A stretch of DNA of 64,000 nt from an uncultured Kiritimatiellota bacterium (GTDB taxonomy: Bacteria; Verrucomicrobiota; Kiritimatiellia; RFP12; UBA1067): positions 1 through 64,000 of the forward strand of contig CAKTZA010000010.1 of NCBI GenBank assembly GCA_934635045.1, in the 5' to 3' direction. The notes under the pieces are model-generated. The model did not search any database. It was not told the origin of the DNA and saw only the letters and a list, made by a program, of their open reading frames with translations. This document shows positions 26,401-33,114 of this stretch, one piece after another. Each line of letters begins with the position of its first letter. Position 1 is the stretch's first letter. The translations under genes and the position numbers were made by a program.

Positions 26401-28738
26401 ACGCCGCCTCATCGAGATCTACGGCTACCCGTATGACGACGACATCGGCCCCGGCAAGACGTACCCGCAGGGCTACGCGGGACCCGACATCTACCACTAC
26501 GAGTACGTCGAGACGTACGACCTCGACGGCTCGGGCGGCGTCAACGGCGCGTATCGCGGCGTCGCGGCGGGCGACGGCAGCTACGGGCGCTACATCGACG
26601 TCACGGTCGACGACTACCGGCTCGTCACGACGAACGTGACGGGAACCTTCCAGGCCGAGATCGACACGTCGCTCGCGGACAACGGGTTCTTCGGCAACAT
26701 CATCGTCGGCGCGGTGTCGTGGTACCAGGACAAGCTCGCGGCCGCCAGCGGGTACATCGACCCGTGGTCGAAGTACACGGGCCTCGCGTCCGCCGACTTC
26801 CAGCTGCCGGTCGCGGTCGTCGACACGGCGGGCGACGCCCTGGACGGCAAGGTGGACTACACGTTCGCCGTCGCGGCGTGGTCGAACGCGCCGTGGGTCG
26901 CGAGCTACTACGTCGGCGAGAACGGCTTCACGCCGAAGCCGAGGGAGTTCCACGGGCAGCGCAAGGCCGAAGGCGAGACGCAGCTCGCCCTGAACGGCTA
27001 CGCGAAGCTCCTCGCCGAGATCGACGTCAAGGCGAACGCGCTCTTCGCGGCGAACGCGAAGCTCCAGGGCCTCATCGACGAGCTGACGACGCTCGACTAC
27101 ACGACGCAGATGGGCTACGTCACCGACGCGGCGCAGAAGGAGGTCGAGAACTACACGGCCGCCTGCAAGAAGAACGCCGAGACGGTCGAGAGGACCCTGA
27201 CCGCGCTCAAGGAGCTCAAGGACACGCTCACGGAGTCGGGCGTCGAGGCCTTCCCGAAGCTGACGGGCCTCTCGTTCGACCTCACCTCGGCCGGGCGCGC
27301 CGCGCTCCTCGCCGTCAAGAGCGGCGTCAACGACCTCCTCAACGGGCAGATCAACGCCCAGTCGTTCAAGGTCCAGAAGTGCGAGGAGGCGATCGAGGAG
27401 CTCGAGGACACGCTGTCGAAGCAGTTCTCCGCGTGGATGAGCAACGCCGACCGGCAGAAGAAGATCGCGGCGATCAAGGAGCAGACGGCCAAGGTGAAGG
27501 GTGCGCTCGCCGAGCTGGAGATCGCGTTCACCGACGCGAACGAGCGGCGCATGAACTTCGCGAAGGTCGTCGCGGAGGGCGATGCGCTCCAGGCTGAGCG
27601 CGAGCGTCTGCGCATCCAGTGGGCGGCGGACCTCTCGCAGAGCCGCTACCGCAACATGACGTACCAGATCTTCCGAAACGACGCGCTCCAGCGCTACCAC
27701 GAGGCGTTCGAGCTCGCGGCGAAGTACGCGTTCCTCGCGGCGAAGGCCTACGACTACGAGACGGGCCTCCTCCAGAGCGACCGCGCGAACACCGCCGGGT
27801 CGGCGTTCATGACGTCGATCGTCAAGGCGCGCGCGCTCGGCCGCTTCACGGGCGACGGCGAGCCGCTCGTCGGCGGCGACGCGGGCGACCCGGGCCTGGC
27901 CGACATCCTCGCGCGGATGGAGCAGAACTGGTCCGTCCTCAGGACGCGCCTCGGCTTCAACAACGCGCAGGGCGACCTCGACTCGTTCTCGCTCAGGGCC
28001 GACCTCTTCGGCAAGGCGAGGGACGCGGCGGGCGACGCGGCGTGGAAGGACGCGCTCGCGGCCTGCTGGATCGACGACCTGCGTACGCATCCGGCCTTCG
28101 CGCGGCTCTGCCAGCCCTTCGACCCGATGAAGGCGCGGGAGCCGGGCTTCGCGATCCCGTTCCGCACGGTCATCGCCGCGCGCAAGGACCTCTTCGGCAA
28201 CGACCTCATGGGCGGCTCGACGGCCTACTCCTCGACCTACTTCGCGACGAAGCTCCGGGCCGTCGGCGTCTGGATCGAGGGCGCGGGCGCATCGGCCGCA
28301 CTGCCGAAGCGTCCCGAGGTCTACCTCGTGCCGGCCGGGCTCGACTTCATGCGCGTGCCTGTCAAGGCGTCGGGGAACGCCGCCGCGGTCCGCACGTGGC
28401 AGGTGGTCGACCAGGTGCTGCCCGTGCCGTACTCGCTCGCCGAGAGCGACTGGGAGTCGGGCGACTGGAGCATGCTCAAGGACGTCTTCGGCAACGAGAT
28501 GGCCCTCGAGCGGCGGCATCCCGCCATCCGCGCGAACGTCGGCGCGACGTTCGACGAGGCGGCGACGATGACCTACAACGCGCGGCTGGTCGGCCGCTCC
28601 GTCTGGAACGACCAGTGGTACGTATTCATCCCGGCGGCGTCCCTCAATGCGGACGATGCGGCGGCGAAGCGGAACTTCCTCGACGCGGTGCGCGACATCC
28701 ACCTGAACCTGAAGACCTACTCGTTCAGCGGCAATTGA
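20465..28738 (+). CDS. Giant secreted protein with LamG-like domain (2,757 aa)
   Basis: A signal peptide (MRKRTIGRLLLTAAALGGAFAVRA) leads into about 690 residues of unknown beta-rich sequence. A LamG/concanavalin-like domain at about 700-890 shows FTFEARIV, GTTWTFYLNGHCLG and VHYLRLWSEARTAKQL. Further unknown regions follow. Around residues 2180-2390 lies a long helical stretch, rich in Lys, Glu, Ala and Leu and probably coiled coil (AEIDVKANALFAANAKLQGLI, KELKDTLTESG). There is no membrane anchor or sorting signal at the C-terminus. The polypurine run GGGAAAAGGGAAAGGGGG before the ATG supplies the ribosome site. It dominates the five-gene run. A role as an adhesin or glycan-binding scaffold is inferred from LamG alone. 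An equally long open frame on the opposite strand is a codon-bias shadow. Confidence 0.9.
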   Translation: MRKRTIGRLLLTAAALGGAFAVRAAGPTDNLRADYRNAVHGAPWTNGAEQVAVQLGAGSGYHFTTNRTIRYLRFGQYNQTTYPTLETLQVGLQSVFPTPVLRSTLGQPIAGASANRFLGEALTPPADWDGTEPEIEEGTGGNAVWIDFAKEVIACEAGPVRITWPLTGGGTKLETAVVAASPNKRPVRLYWTHERPAYAGDSAYTALQNAGPTVTFGQNYKVHLYPTSRIGVYDPKAGKDSGYTAGDGRGYVCLNGNELQAFAGSYGTFLIVYSRLDEALNERRMLAYELVEVLEPKQTQIDVKIGDQLKPQTRDFSTNELFPRVTRGLTDESENGEVYVYQHGTGAQKNYLWAIRDSSANPWKIEVFWRAKEELDVVWPFEVDIYGASWDTAGAQPYVRDTENAEGGPAKAEPVVYYPSGLTVEAMDYQVVAAGSGMKEQKHLHVSDGLFYSDWADAATYALLKYTSGDAVWFQTVRSLPAKATARLAELALDYAGACTNVAYRTGAATNAVGALDVATNVALAAEIRAPFAGADGFFYPGWIRRDHKPSAGAYPVRNPYNASLYAYPTGYRPPDELFSPIYPVNLGELEVWWSLPSKLMGAARPNGGSAEPLASPVYFPSIPLVYTVHTPEQIAVLAGDYAAKPQIVIASGLGSAGFALNDHLTGHAQETAPALVWNPTAPYPDLFAASVSLGGLDNPAGVTSNFTFEARIVCDTGADGGEKYMAFERPLISFYASSGDGEASAQTPYLRLGVSADGRVFVNGEEAVPGMHQETLQGNVTTIWGFPYRFAEFGAQMGKSGEARGPQGAHVVFRHEGTTWTFYLNGHCLGTCEGEAAVDVARDTARVFECNSGPGVCYRGPVHYLRLWSEARTAKQLDRNRYAACPASADLVFQYDGPSQTFETYGDESAVAGPVKDGFLSDSSGHGAHAYLGYPAETNGTDTTMWLSAGTMTGVALRQPQPGRTFPADATIYRQPDPGLDGYNPNEEHALLVGGVAHALRCDLNRTERDGAGEEAFTSLPYALVQYVDADTRRPTMCALRVVPENDMYRFRRYLTAGSMVQSPDPLARLQPANLQAFVSGPTYGAEETCFRDRKGWFWAHQAGDDGGPTNYVFEISYPSQAAFDYPDGSAPEAGAHVPWMANYAQRDDGYVWTLWGSDGPSPFPERDASDPVGTAIDYTYVVDWPESVPGLYVNDTLHGAKDGLPAVRGQLSAKILYQQSAATGGVASVRLIDPETRQGGKLLAIPDDIRTYRDPKTSKRRFTDLPPMLRDRFQWNPTAFHDMTHNDSRELELTGQFIDEGAYQFALLNAMDARSKAVMLDPDLLPGADAAAWVAGVESVSSEPIVLADDVTPFTAMALATTGKGAGYVTLVFNDSTNLSMVAKSDVVTMSVIKVVPELYNGRLHVFQSENPLDRQVNVKYASDFGAKPELWEFEWQYCEPQGGAAAPAGDAGAWLSLAGSCGKPGVPMLDWITVGDAGVFGLSDHYVRCRYRALDPAVQALVGTGWSGWSPPKLAEGWVKRVLKAINPFDQKIRDFLNSKVDTSLSMVQQAGAPYQGDIPLNLEALGENGLIAIYETLLNQAKKLSVDADYLATESLALSLQMAAGRIAELYAVLGNEAYADALNPTVDLGADALVDDTAEGSVFPFMNQCESLLDEELCLLRGRDLSKAYAESWNANVEPSEYPYYNRLAWNFTADVMGGQVAYVENYGIRDVCGASDAVDPTAKDGVIDVYDAKVLYPQGHGDAWGHYLSAEKGYYALLRHPNFGWKPQIEGILAGQTEITIGYLHEKRFAQVAEMKAKTGERVVAATQRANYVAGASDTWLSAEDDDGTRAWGTDEWATRAHLGAYYDWATVNALLPARSAEEGLVRMLDRESTKELGAIAASARRIQSSADAADAGLNPLGLSDRAIPFDISPTEIDAGKTHFEQVLDRAKRAAKVAREVFLRAKAAANALRDQNASADYERLVSDEEAAIERRLIEIYGYPYDDDIGPGKTYPQGYAGPDIYHYEYVETYDLDGSGGVNGAYRGVAAGDGSYGRYIDVTVDDYRLVTTNVTGTFQAEIDTSLADNGFFGNIIVGAVSWYQDKLAAASGYIDPWSKYTGLASADFQLPVAVVDTAGDALDGKVDYTFAVAAWSNAPWVASYYVGENGFTPKPREFHGQRKAEGETQLALNGYAKLLAEIDVKANALFAANAKLQGLIDELTTLDYTTQMGYVTDAAQKEVENYTAACKKNAETVERTLTALKELKDTLTESGVEAFPKLTGLSFDLTSAGRAALLAVKSGVNDLLNGQINAQSFKVQKCEEAIEELEDTLSKQFSAWMSNADRQKKIAAIKEQTAKVKGALAELEIAFTDANERRMNFAKVVAEGDALQAERERLRIQWAADLSQSRYRNMTYQIFRNDALQRYHEAFELAAKYAFLAAKAYDYETGLLQSDRANTAGSAFMTSIVKARALGRFTGDGEPLVGGDAGDPGLADILARMEQNWSVLRTRLGFNNAQGDLDSFSLRADLFGKARDAAGDAAWKDALAACWIDDLRTHPAFARLCQPFDPMKAREPGFAIPFRTVIAARKDLFGNDLMGGSTAYSSTYFATKLRAVGVWIEGAGASAALPKRPEVYLVPAGLDFMRVPVKASGNAAAVRTWQVVDQVLPVPYSLAESDWESGDWSMLKDVFGNEMALERRHPAIRANVGATFDEAATMTYNARLVGRSVWNDQWYVFIPAASLNADDAAAKRNFLDAVRDIHLNLKTYSFSGN

Positions 28739-28754
28739 GAAAGGAGACCGGAAA

Positions 28755-29618
28755 ATGAAGATCCCATCCCTCATCCCCCACGCCCCATCCCTCGTCCTCG
28801 CGCTCGTCTGCGCGTCGTCGACGGCGGGGGCCGTTCCCCAGGCCCCGGTCATCACCTACGGCCTGGTGCGCGACGAGTTCGGCGTCCCGTTCTCGAAGGC
28901 GTCGGCCGTGACGCTCGAGCTCGTCCGCGACGGCGCGCGGGCCGGCACGGTCTACGCCCGCTGCGCGGTCGGCGATTCGGGCGTGCCCGGCATGAACTAC
29001 CGCCTTTCGCTGGAGATCGACTCGGACGGCCCGACGCGCGCGAACGCCGTCTGCGCCGGGACGGAGATGTTCGTCAGGGCGACCGCAGGCGGCACGGAGA
29101 AGCCGCTCTTCCCGAATGCCGTCTTCGCGGTGCCGGCGCAGGGCGCCAAGCAGCGGCTCGACTTCTCGACGGGCACGGACGCGGACGGCGACGGCCTGCC
29201 CGACGAATGGGAGCGCTGGGTCCTCGAGAACGCCCCCGCGTGGCGGGGCGGCGCGGCGACGGACGCCGATGTCGCGGCCTTCCGCCCGGACGGCGACGCG
29301 GACGGCGACGGCATGACGAACCTGCAGGAATACCTTGCCGGGACGGACCCCTTCCTCGCGACGGACCTCTTCAAGGTCGAGTCGTTCGAGATCCTGCCGG
29401 GCTCAGACCGCGCGCGGCTCGTCTTCCTGAGTGCGGAAGGCCGCACCTACCGCATCGTGAGCGCCGAAGCGCCGGGCGCGGACTGGACGCCTGTCGCGAC
29501 GACGCGCACGGAAGGGGCCGCGCTCGCCTACGAGAGCTACAGGGGCACGGGACGGCGCATCGCCGTCTACCTGGACGCGCGGCTCGCCGCGCAGTTCTTC
29601 CGCGTCACGGCGGACTGA
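28755..29618 (+). CDS. Secreted protein with TSP3-type calcium motifs (287 aa)
   Basis: The signal peptide is unusual, containing PSLIPHAPSLVLALVC; its DNA is one of the pyrimidine-rich tracts seen elsewhere. A beta-rich region with ITYGLVRDEFGVPF follows. Two aspartate-rich calcium-binding motifs of thrombospondin type 3 style stand near residue 142 (DADGDGLPDEWE) and residue 181 (DADGDGMTNLQEYLAGTDP). A C-terminal beta domain (YRIVSAEAPGADWTPV) ends the protein. The same Asp-motif plus short beta domain is widespread at the ends of exported proteins in Verrucomicrobiota. It begins 16 bases after the giant protein's stop codon and probably partners it. Confidence 0.85.
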   Translation: MKIPSLIPHAPSLVLALVCASSTAGAVPQAPVITYGLVRDEFGVPFSKASAVTLELVRDGARAGTVYARCAVGDSGVPGMNYRLSLEIDSDGPTRANAVCAGTEMFVRATAGGTEKPLFPNAVFAVPAQGAKQRLDFSTGTDADGDGLPDEWERWVLENAPAWRGGAATDADVAAFRPDGDADGDGMTNLQEYLAGTDPFLATDLFKVESFEILPGSDRARLVFLSAEGRTYRIVSAEAPGADWTPVATTRTEGAALAYESYRGTGRRIAVYLDARLAAQFFRVTAD

Positions 29619-29621
29619 TCC

Positions 29622-29999
29622 ATGGTCGTCACGAATGCGCTCGGCATCGCCTTCACGGCGACACTCCTCGCGGCGTCCGACGCCGGCGTGACGTTCGCCT
29701 TCCCGGAGGACGGGGCGACGAACGCCCTCGCGTGGGCGCAGCTCGCGCCCGCATCGCGCGCGGCGGTCTGCGACGCGCTCGACTTCGCACCCGTGCCGCC
29801 CGCGCTCGCGGCGACCTTCGCCTTGGCGCAGGGCGAGCTGCGGCGCATCGACGCGCTCGTCGCGGACGAACGCCTCGACGCGGAACAGGCCGCGCGCCGC
29901 CGCGCGTCGATCTGCGCGGCCTTTGCCCGACGCGCCCGCGCCGCCGGACAGGACGACGCGCAGGTCGCCCGCCTGCTCAGGCGCCTGCGGCGGAGTTGA
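29622..29999 (+). CDS. Hypothetical protein (125 aa)
   Basis: The frame starts three bases after the previous stop and reads MVVTNALGIAFTATLLAASDAGVTF. The second half is helical, alanine- and arginine-rich (AALAAT...ELRRIDALVADERLD...ARRLRR). No signal peptide or known domain is seen. The tight spacing suggests translation coupled to the upstream TSP3 protein; a cytoplasmic helper is possible, but nothing in the sequence shows it. Confidence 0.6.
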   Translation: MVVTNALGIAFTATLLAASDAGVTFAFPEDGATNALAWAQLAPASRAAVCDALDFAPVPPALAATFALAQGELRRIDALVADERLDAEQAARRRASICAAFARRARAAGQDDAQVARLLRRLRRS

Positions 30000-30009
30000 T
30001 CGCACGGGT

Positions 30010-30249
30010 TCGTCGCCGCATCCATATGAATCGACAGGCAAGCCAATGACAATCAACTGCCGGAGACCTTGGTTGTGCCCGAGAAACTGGGCGGAAAGCC
30101 GGTGACGCGTGAAGGACTGCGTCAAGTACACGCTCCGCGCAGCAAGTTCGCTGGACATGGCGCGGGAGCATTGGACCGACTACGACACGCTCGAAGACAA
30201 ATTGAAGAAAAACAGCCGCTTCTTCTACGTCGAGGTCGAGGCGAAGTAG
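30010..30249 (+). pseudogene. Possible remnant of a leucine-rich-repeat surface protein
   Basis: In one frame the sequence reads PETLVVPEKLGGKPVT (about 30055-30107), like the strand and turn of BspA-type leucine-rich repeats. In another frame, from a GTG at 30109 to a TAG at 30247, 46 codons read KDCVKYTLRAASSLDMA and end SRFFYVEVEAK. No intact gene joins them. I interpret this stretch as a decayed fragment; the 46-codon frame could instead be a real small protein. Confidence 0.35.
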
Positions 30250-30300
30250 GCGATTGGGCGACTGGCTTAGACAAAGCAAACGGGCCATGAGCCGATATGC

Positions 30301-30306
30301 TATAAT
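30301..30306 (+). promoter_or_regulatory. -10 box TATAAT (htpX), leaderless
   Basis: TGCTATAAT lies only seven bases before the htpX ATG, so transcription should begin at or next to the start codon. Confidence 0.6.
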
Positions 30307-30313
30307 GTCCGCC

Positions 30314-31204
30314 ATGAAACGCATTGTCCTGTTCTTGGTCACCAACCTTGCCGTGATGCTCACGCTGGGCATCGTCGCGAATGTCCTGTGTGCCGTTCTC
30401 GGCACGTCCGTCGCCGAACTCGTCGGCCCCGAGTGGGCGGATCTCCTCATCTTCGCCTTTGTCTATGGCCTTGTGGGCGCGTTCATTTCGCTCCTGCTGT
30501 CCAAGCCGATGGCGAAGATGGCGTGTGGCGCGCGGACGATTGACGGCAGCGAGGGCGAGTCCGAACGCTGGCTCGTCGCGACGGTCGAGGACCTCGCGCG
30601 GCGGGCGGGCGTGAACACGCCGGAGGTCGCGATCTATCCCGGCGCGGCGAACGCCTTTGCGACGGGCGCGTTCAAGAACCATGCGCTTGTCGCCGTCTCG
30701 ACGGACATCATGGGCCAGATGTCGAAGGAAGAGCTGCGCGCCGTGCTCGGCCACGAGATGAGCCACGTCGCGAACGGCGACATGGTGACGCTGACGCTTG
30801 TGCAGGGCGTCCTGAACGCCTTCGTGATCATGATCTCGCGCGTTCTCGCGTCCGTCCTTGCGAACGCCGGCAAGGGCGAGGGCGAGCGTCGCCGCGACAG
30901 TGGCGGGCTCTACTTCCTGCTCGTGATGGTTCTTCAGCTCGCACTCGGCATTCTCGCGTCGCTGGTCGTCTTCTGGTTCTCGCGCAAGCGCGAATACGCC
31001 GCCGACGCCGGTTCGGCGCGTCTCCTGGGCACGCCGTCGCCGATGATCGCGGCGCTGCGTCGGCTCGGCAACCTGCAGCCGGGCGTCCTTCCCGACTCGC
31101 TCAAGGCGATGGGCATTGCCGAGGGCAAGAAGACGTCTGTCTGGTCGACGCATCCGGCGCTCGAAGACCGCATCGCCGCCCTGCAGAACCTGACGGTCGG
31201 CTGA
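30314..31204 (+). CDS. htpX: Membrane zinc metalloprotease HtpX
   Basis: The 296-residue protein has two N-terminal membrane helices (about 1-23 and 35-60), a cytoplasmic M48 protease domain with the zinc site HEMSH (His147, Glu148, His151) and two more hydrophobic segments (about 170-190 and 200-220). REYAAD downstream supplies the third zinc ligand. HtpX removes damaged membrane proteins. Translation from 30314 (MKRIVLFLV) gives the standard N-terminus; upstream in-frame ATGs overlap the promoter. The transcript appears leaderless. ispA follows after 14 bases. Confidence 0.93.
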   Translation: MKRIVLFLVTNLAVMLTLGIVANVLCAVLGTSVAELVGPEWADLLIFAFVYGLVGAFISLLLSKPMAKMACGARTIDGSEGESERWLVATVEDLARRAGVNTPEVAIYPGAANAFATGAFKNHALVAVSTDIMGQMSKEELRAVLGHEMSHVANGDMVTLTLVQGVLNAFVIMISRVLASVLANAGKGEGERRRDSGGLYFLLVMVLQLALGILASLVVFWFSRKREYAADAGSARLLGTPSPMIAALRRLGNLQPGVLPDSLKAMGIAEGKKTSVWSTHPALEDRIAALQNLTVG

Positions 31205-31218
31205 AAGGAAAGAAGCCC

Positions 31219-32043
31219 ATGCAGACGGAGAATGATCCGGCACCGGCGTTGCGCGCGCTTGTCGAGGCGACGCTGAACGAAGTCCTGCCGGCGGCGACCG
31301 AACGGCCCGCGATTCTCGCCGAGGCGATGCGCTATGCCGTCGGTTCGGGCGGCAAGCGGATTCGTCCGCTCATCTGCCTCGCGTCGGCGATGGCCGTCGG
31401 CGGAAAGGCCGAGGACGCGAAGTATCCGGCGGCCGCGATCGAGATCCTGCACAACTACACGCTCGTTCACGACGACTTGCCGGCGATGGACAACGATGTC
31501 CTGCGGCGCGGCCAGCCGACGGTCTGGAAGAAGTTCGGCGAGGCGAACGCGATTCTCGCAGGAGATGCGCTTCTGGCTCTCGCCTACCAGACGGCGGCCC
31601 GTGCGCCGCGCAACGTCGCGGCGATTGTCGGCGTGCTGGGCGAGAAAGGCGTCGGCGTCGTGCGCGGACAGGTCGAGGACGTGAAGGAAAATAATCGAAT
31701 CATCGAATCGTCGAATGATCGAAGCGAGGAATGTTCGGCGATTTCTTTCATCTACATTCACAAGACGGCTGACCTGTTCGTCGCGGCGGCGAAGATGGGG
31801 GCGTTGGCGGGCGGCGGCTGTCCGGGCGACGTGGAAAAATTGGAACGTTTCGCGCTGAATCTCGGACTCGCTTTTCAATACGAAGACGATCTCTTGGATG
31901 GCGACGGCCTCGCGTCGCGCGCGGAGACGGAACGCCGCGTATCCGAGACGACGGCGGCGGCGATTGCCGCATTGGAGGGATTGCCCGGCGAGACGGGCTT
32001 GCTTCGCGAGCTGGCCCGGCGTCTTGTCGGACGAAAGGCCTGA
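31219..32043 (+). CDS. ispA: Polyprenyl (farnesyl/geranyl) diphosphate synthase
   Basis: The 274-residue enzyme condenses allylic diphosphates with isopentenyl diphosphate. The first Asp-rich motif is HDDLPAMDND (from Asp85) and the second YEDDLLDGD (Asp223-224). GGKRIRPLI and the IHKTADLF helix are also family features. Between VEDVKE and the IHKT motif an extra block of about 20 residues (NNRIIESSNDRSEECSAI region, about 156-176) is encoded by a TCGAAT-rich tract that matches an insert in hisH. The block replaces a surface loop and keeps the frame. Product chain length cannot be read from sequence; short-chain (C15) is usual at this size. The HAD phosphatase gene starts immediately after its stop codon. 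Confidence 0.92.
   Translation: MQTENDPAPALRALVEATLNEVLPAATERPAILAEAMRYAVGSGGKRIRPLICLASAMAVGGKAEDAKYPAAAIEILHNYTLVHDDLPAMDNDVLRRGQPTVWKKFGEANAILAGDALLALAYQTAARAPRNVAAIVGVLGEKGVGVVRGQVEDVKENNRIIESSNDRSEECSAISFIYIHKTADLFVAAAKMGALAGGGCPGDVEKLERFALNLGLAFQYEDDLLDGDGLASRAETERRVSETTAAAIAALEGLPGETGLLRELARRLVGRKA
31684..31746 (+). repeat. In-frame TCGAAT-rich insert in ispA
   Basis: The tract holds repeated ATCGAAT units (AATAATCGAATCATCGAAT and so on). It shares ATCGAATCGTCGAAT with one arm of the hisH insert, indicating a common source. It is more AT-rich than the surrounding gene. Confidence 0.65.
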
Positions 32044-32649
32044 ATGCGCATCTACTGTGACATGGACGACATCCTCTGCGAGACGGCGGCGACGCTCTGC
32101 CGTGTCGCGGCGGAGAAGTTCGGCGTGCGCGTGCGCTACGAGGAAGTGCGCAACTTCGACTTGCAGCAGACCTTCGGCCTGACGGAAGACCAGATGAAGG
32201 ACTTCATGCGCGCGGCGCATGAGCCGTCGTGTCTGCTTTCCTATCCCGAGACGCCGGGGGCGGTCGCGGAGCTCAAGTCGCTTGTCGCCGCCGGACATGA
32301 CGTCGAGATCGTGACGGGACGCCCCGCGACCTCGCATGCGGCGACGGAAGCGTGGCTGAGGGCCGCCGGGCTGGGCGCGCTGCCGGTCACGTACGTGAAC
32401 AAGTACGGTCGCCGCTTCTCGCAGGACGGCGATGCGCCGGAGATGGTGCCGCTGGCCGACCTGCTGAAGCGCCACTATGACGTCGCGATTGACGATTCGC
32501 CCCTCATCTTGTCTGCGCTTGCGGCGTGGACGAAGACGCGGGTGCTGGTCTTCGGCCGTCCGTGGAACAGGGACTTCGCGTTAGCGCCGAACATGACGCG
32601 CGTGAAGTCGTGGGCGGATATCCTTCGCGAGATCTCGCTGCCTGGGTGA
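32044..32649 (+). CDS. HAD-family 5'-nucleotidase-like phosphatase
   Basis: The 201-residue protein begins MRIYCDMDDILCETAATLC, which contains the DxD nucleophile/acid pair of haloacid dehalogenase enzymes near residues 6-8. EIVTGRPA is motif II and DDSPLILSA the metal-binding motif. The arrangement and size fit the 5'(3')-deoxyribonucleotidase (NT5C) group, but substrate is uncertain. It begins directly after the ispA stop codon, so the two are co-translated. That pairing hints at no shared pathway that I can name. Confidence 0.8.
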   Translation: MRIYCDMDDILCETAATLCRVAAEKFGVRVRYEEVRNFDLQQTFGLTEDQMKDFMRAAHEPSCLLSYPETPGAVAELKSLVAAGHDVEIVTGRPATSHAATEAWLRAAGLGALPVTYVNKYGRRFSQDGDAPEMVPLADLLKRHYDVAIDDSPLILSALAAWTKTRVLVFGRPWNRDFALAPNMTRVKSWADILREISLPG

Positions 32650-32723
32650 GAGGATGTCGTCCTTTGAGTCGCCGATGGCGGTCAGCGACGTGTGCCCCCC
32701 TTGCGCGGCGGGCTGAAATTCGG

Positions 32724-32729
32724 TATACT
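32724..32729 (+). promoter_or_regulatory. -10 box TATACT (rpmE)
   Basis: TCGGTATACTACAC, with a weak -35 (TTGCGC, 32701-32706) 17 bases upstream. It is the same TATACT-ACAC variant found before the acyl-CoA dehydrogenase and the sigma-54 activator. Confidence 0.6.
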
Positions 32730-32783
32730 ACACACCTAATTTCTCGAAGAGAAACCGAGAAAACGACTTTTGAAAGGCTAAAA

Positions 32784-32990
32784 ATGAAAAAAGACATCCA
32801 TCCGAAGTACGAAGACGCCACCATCACCTGCGCGTGCGGCAACGTCATCCACACCCGTTCCACCAAGAAGGAGATGACGGTCAACACCTGCTCGGCGTGC
32901 CACCCGTACTTCACCGGCGCGAAGACCATGGTCGATACGGAAGGCCGCGTCGACTCGTTCAAGAAGCGCTACGCGAAGTTCGCGAAGTAA
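32784..32990 (+). CDS. rpmE: 50S ribosomal protein L31 (zinc-binding form)
   Basis: The 68-residue protein reads MKKDIHPKYEDATITCACGN, then HTRSTKKEMTVNTCSACHPYFTG, and ends VDSFKKRYAKF. The four cysteines (CAC and CSAC) are the zinc ligands of the C+ form. TGAAAGGCT lies upstream of the ATG. L31 sits on the 50S subunit near bridge B1. prfA is the next gene, as in many bacteria. Confidence 0.95.
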   Translation: MKKDIHPKYEDATITCACGNVIHTRSTKKEMTVNTCSACHPYFTGAKTMVDTEGRVDSFKKRYAKFAK

Positions 32991-33048
32991 GCGCAAAGCC
33001 TCTTTCGAGGGCAAGACCGGGCGTCCGGGCCGCAGGGCTTGGGCGTCC

Positions 33049-33114
33049 GTTTCTGTTCCCCGCTCCCCGTCCCTGTTCCCCGTCCCTGTTCCCCGTTCCC
33101 TCTTCCCTCATCCC
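33049..33114 (+). repeat. TTCCCC-rich pyrimidine tract before prfA
   Basis: Units such as CTGTTCCCCGTCC repeat, ending CTTCCCTCATCCC directly against the prfA ATG, with no purine-rich ribosome site between. The run closely resembles the insert in rmlB. Confidence 0.6.

Noticed and set aside
20492..28855. Minus-strand open frame of 2,787 codons opposite the giant secreted protein
   Set aside because: Its composition is Arg/Val/Asp-rich, lacks hydrophobic cores and motifs, and mirrors the plus-strand codon bias. The plus strand has a signal peptide, LamG motifs and a ribosome site.
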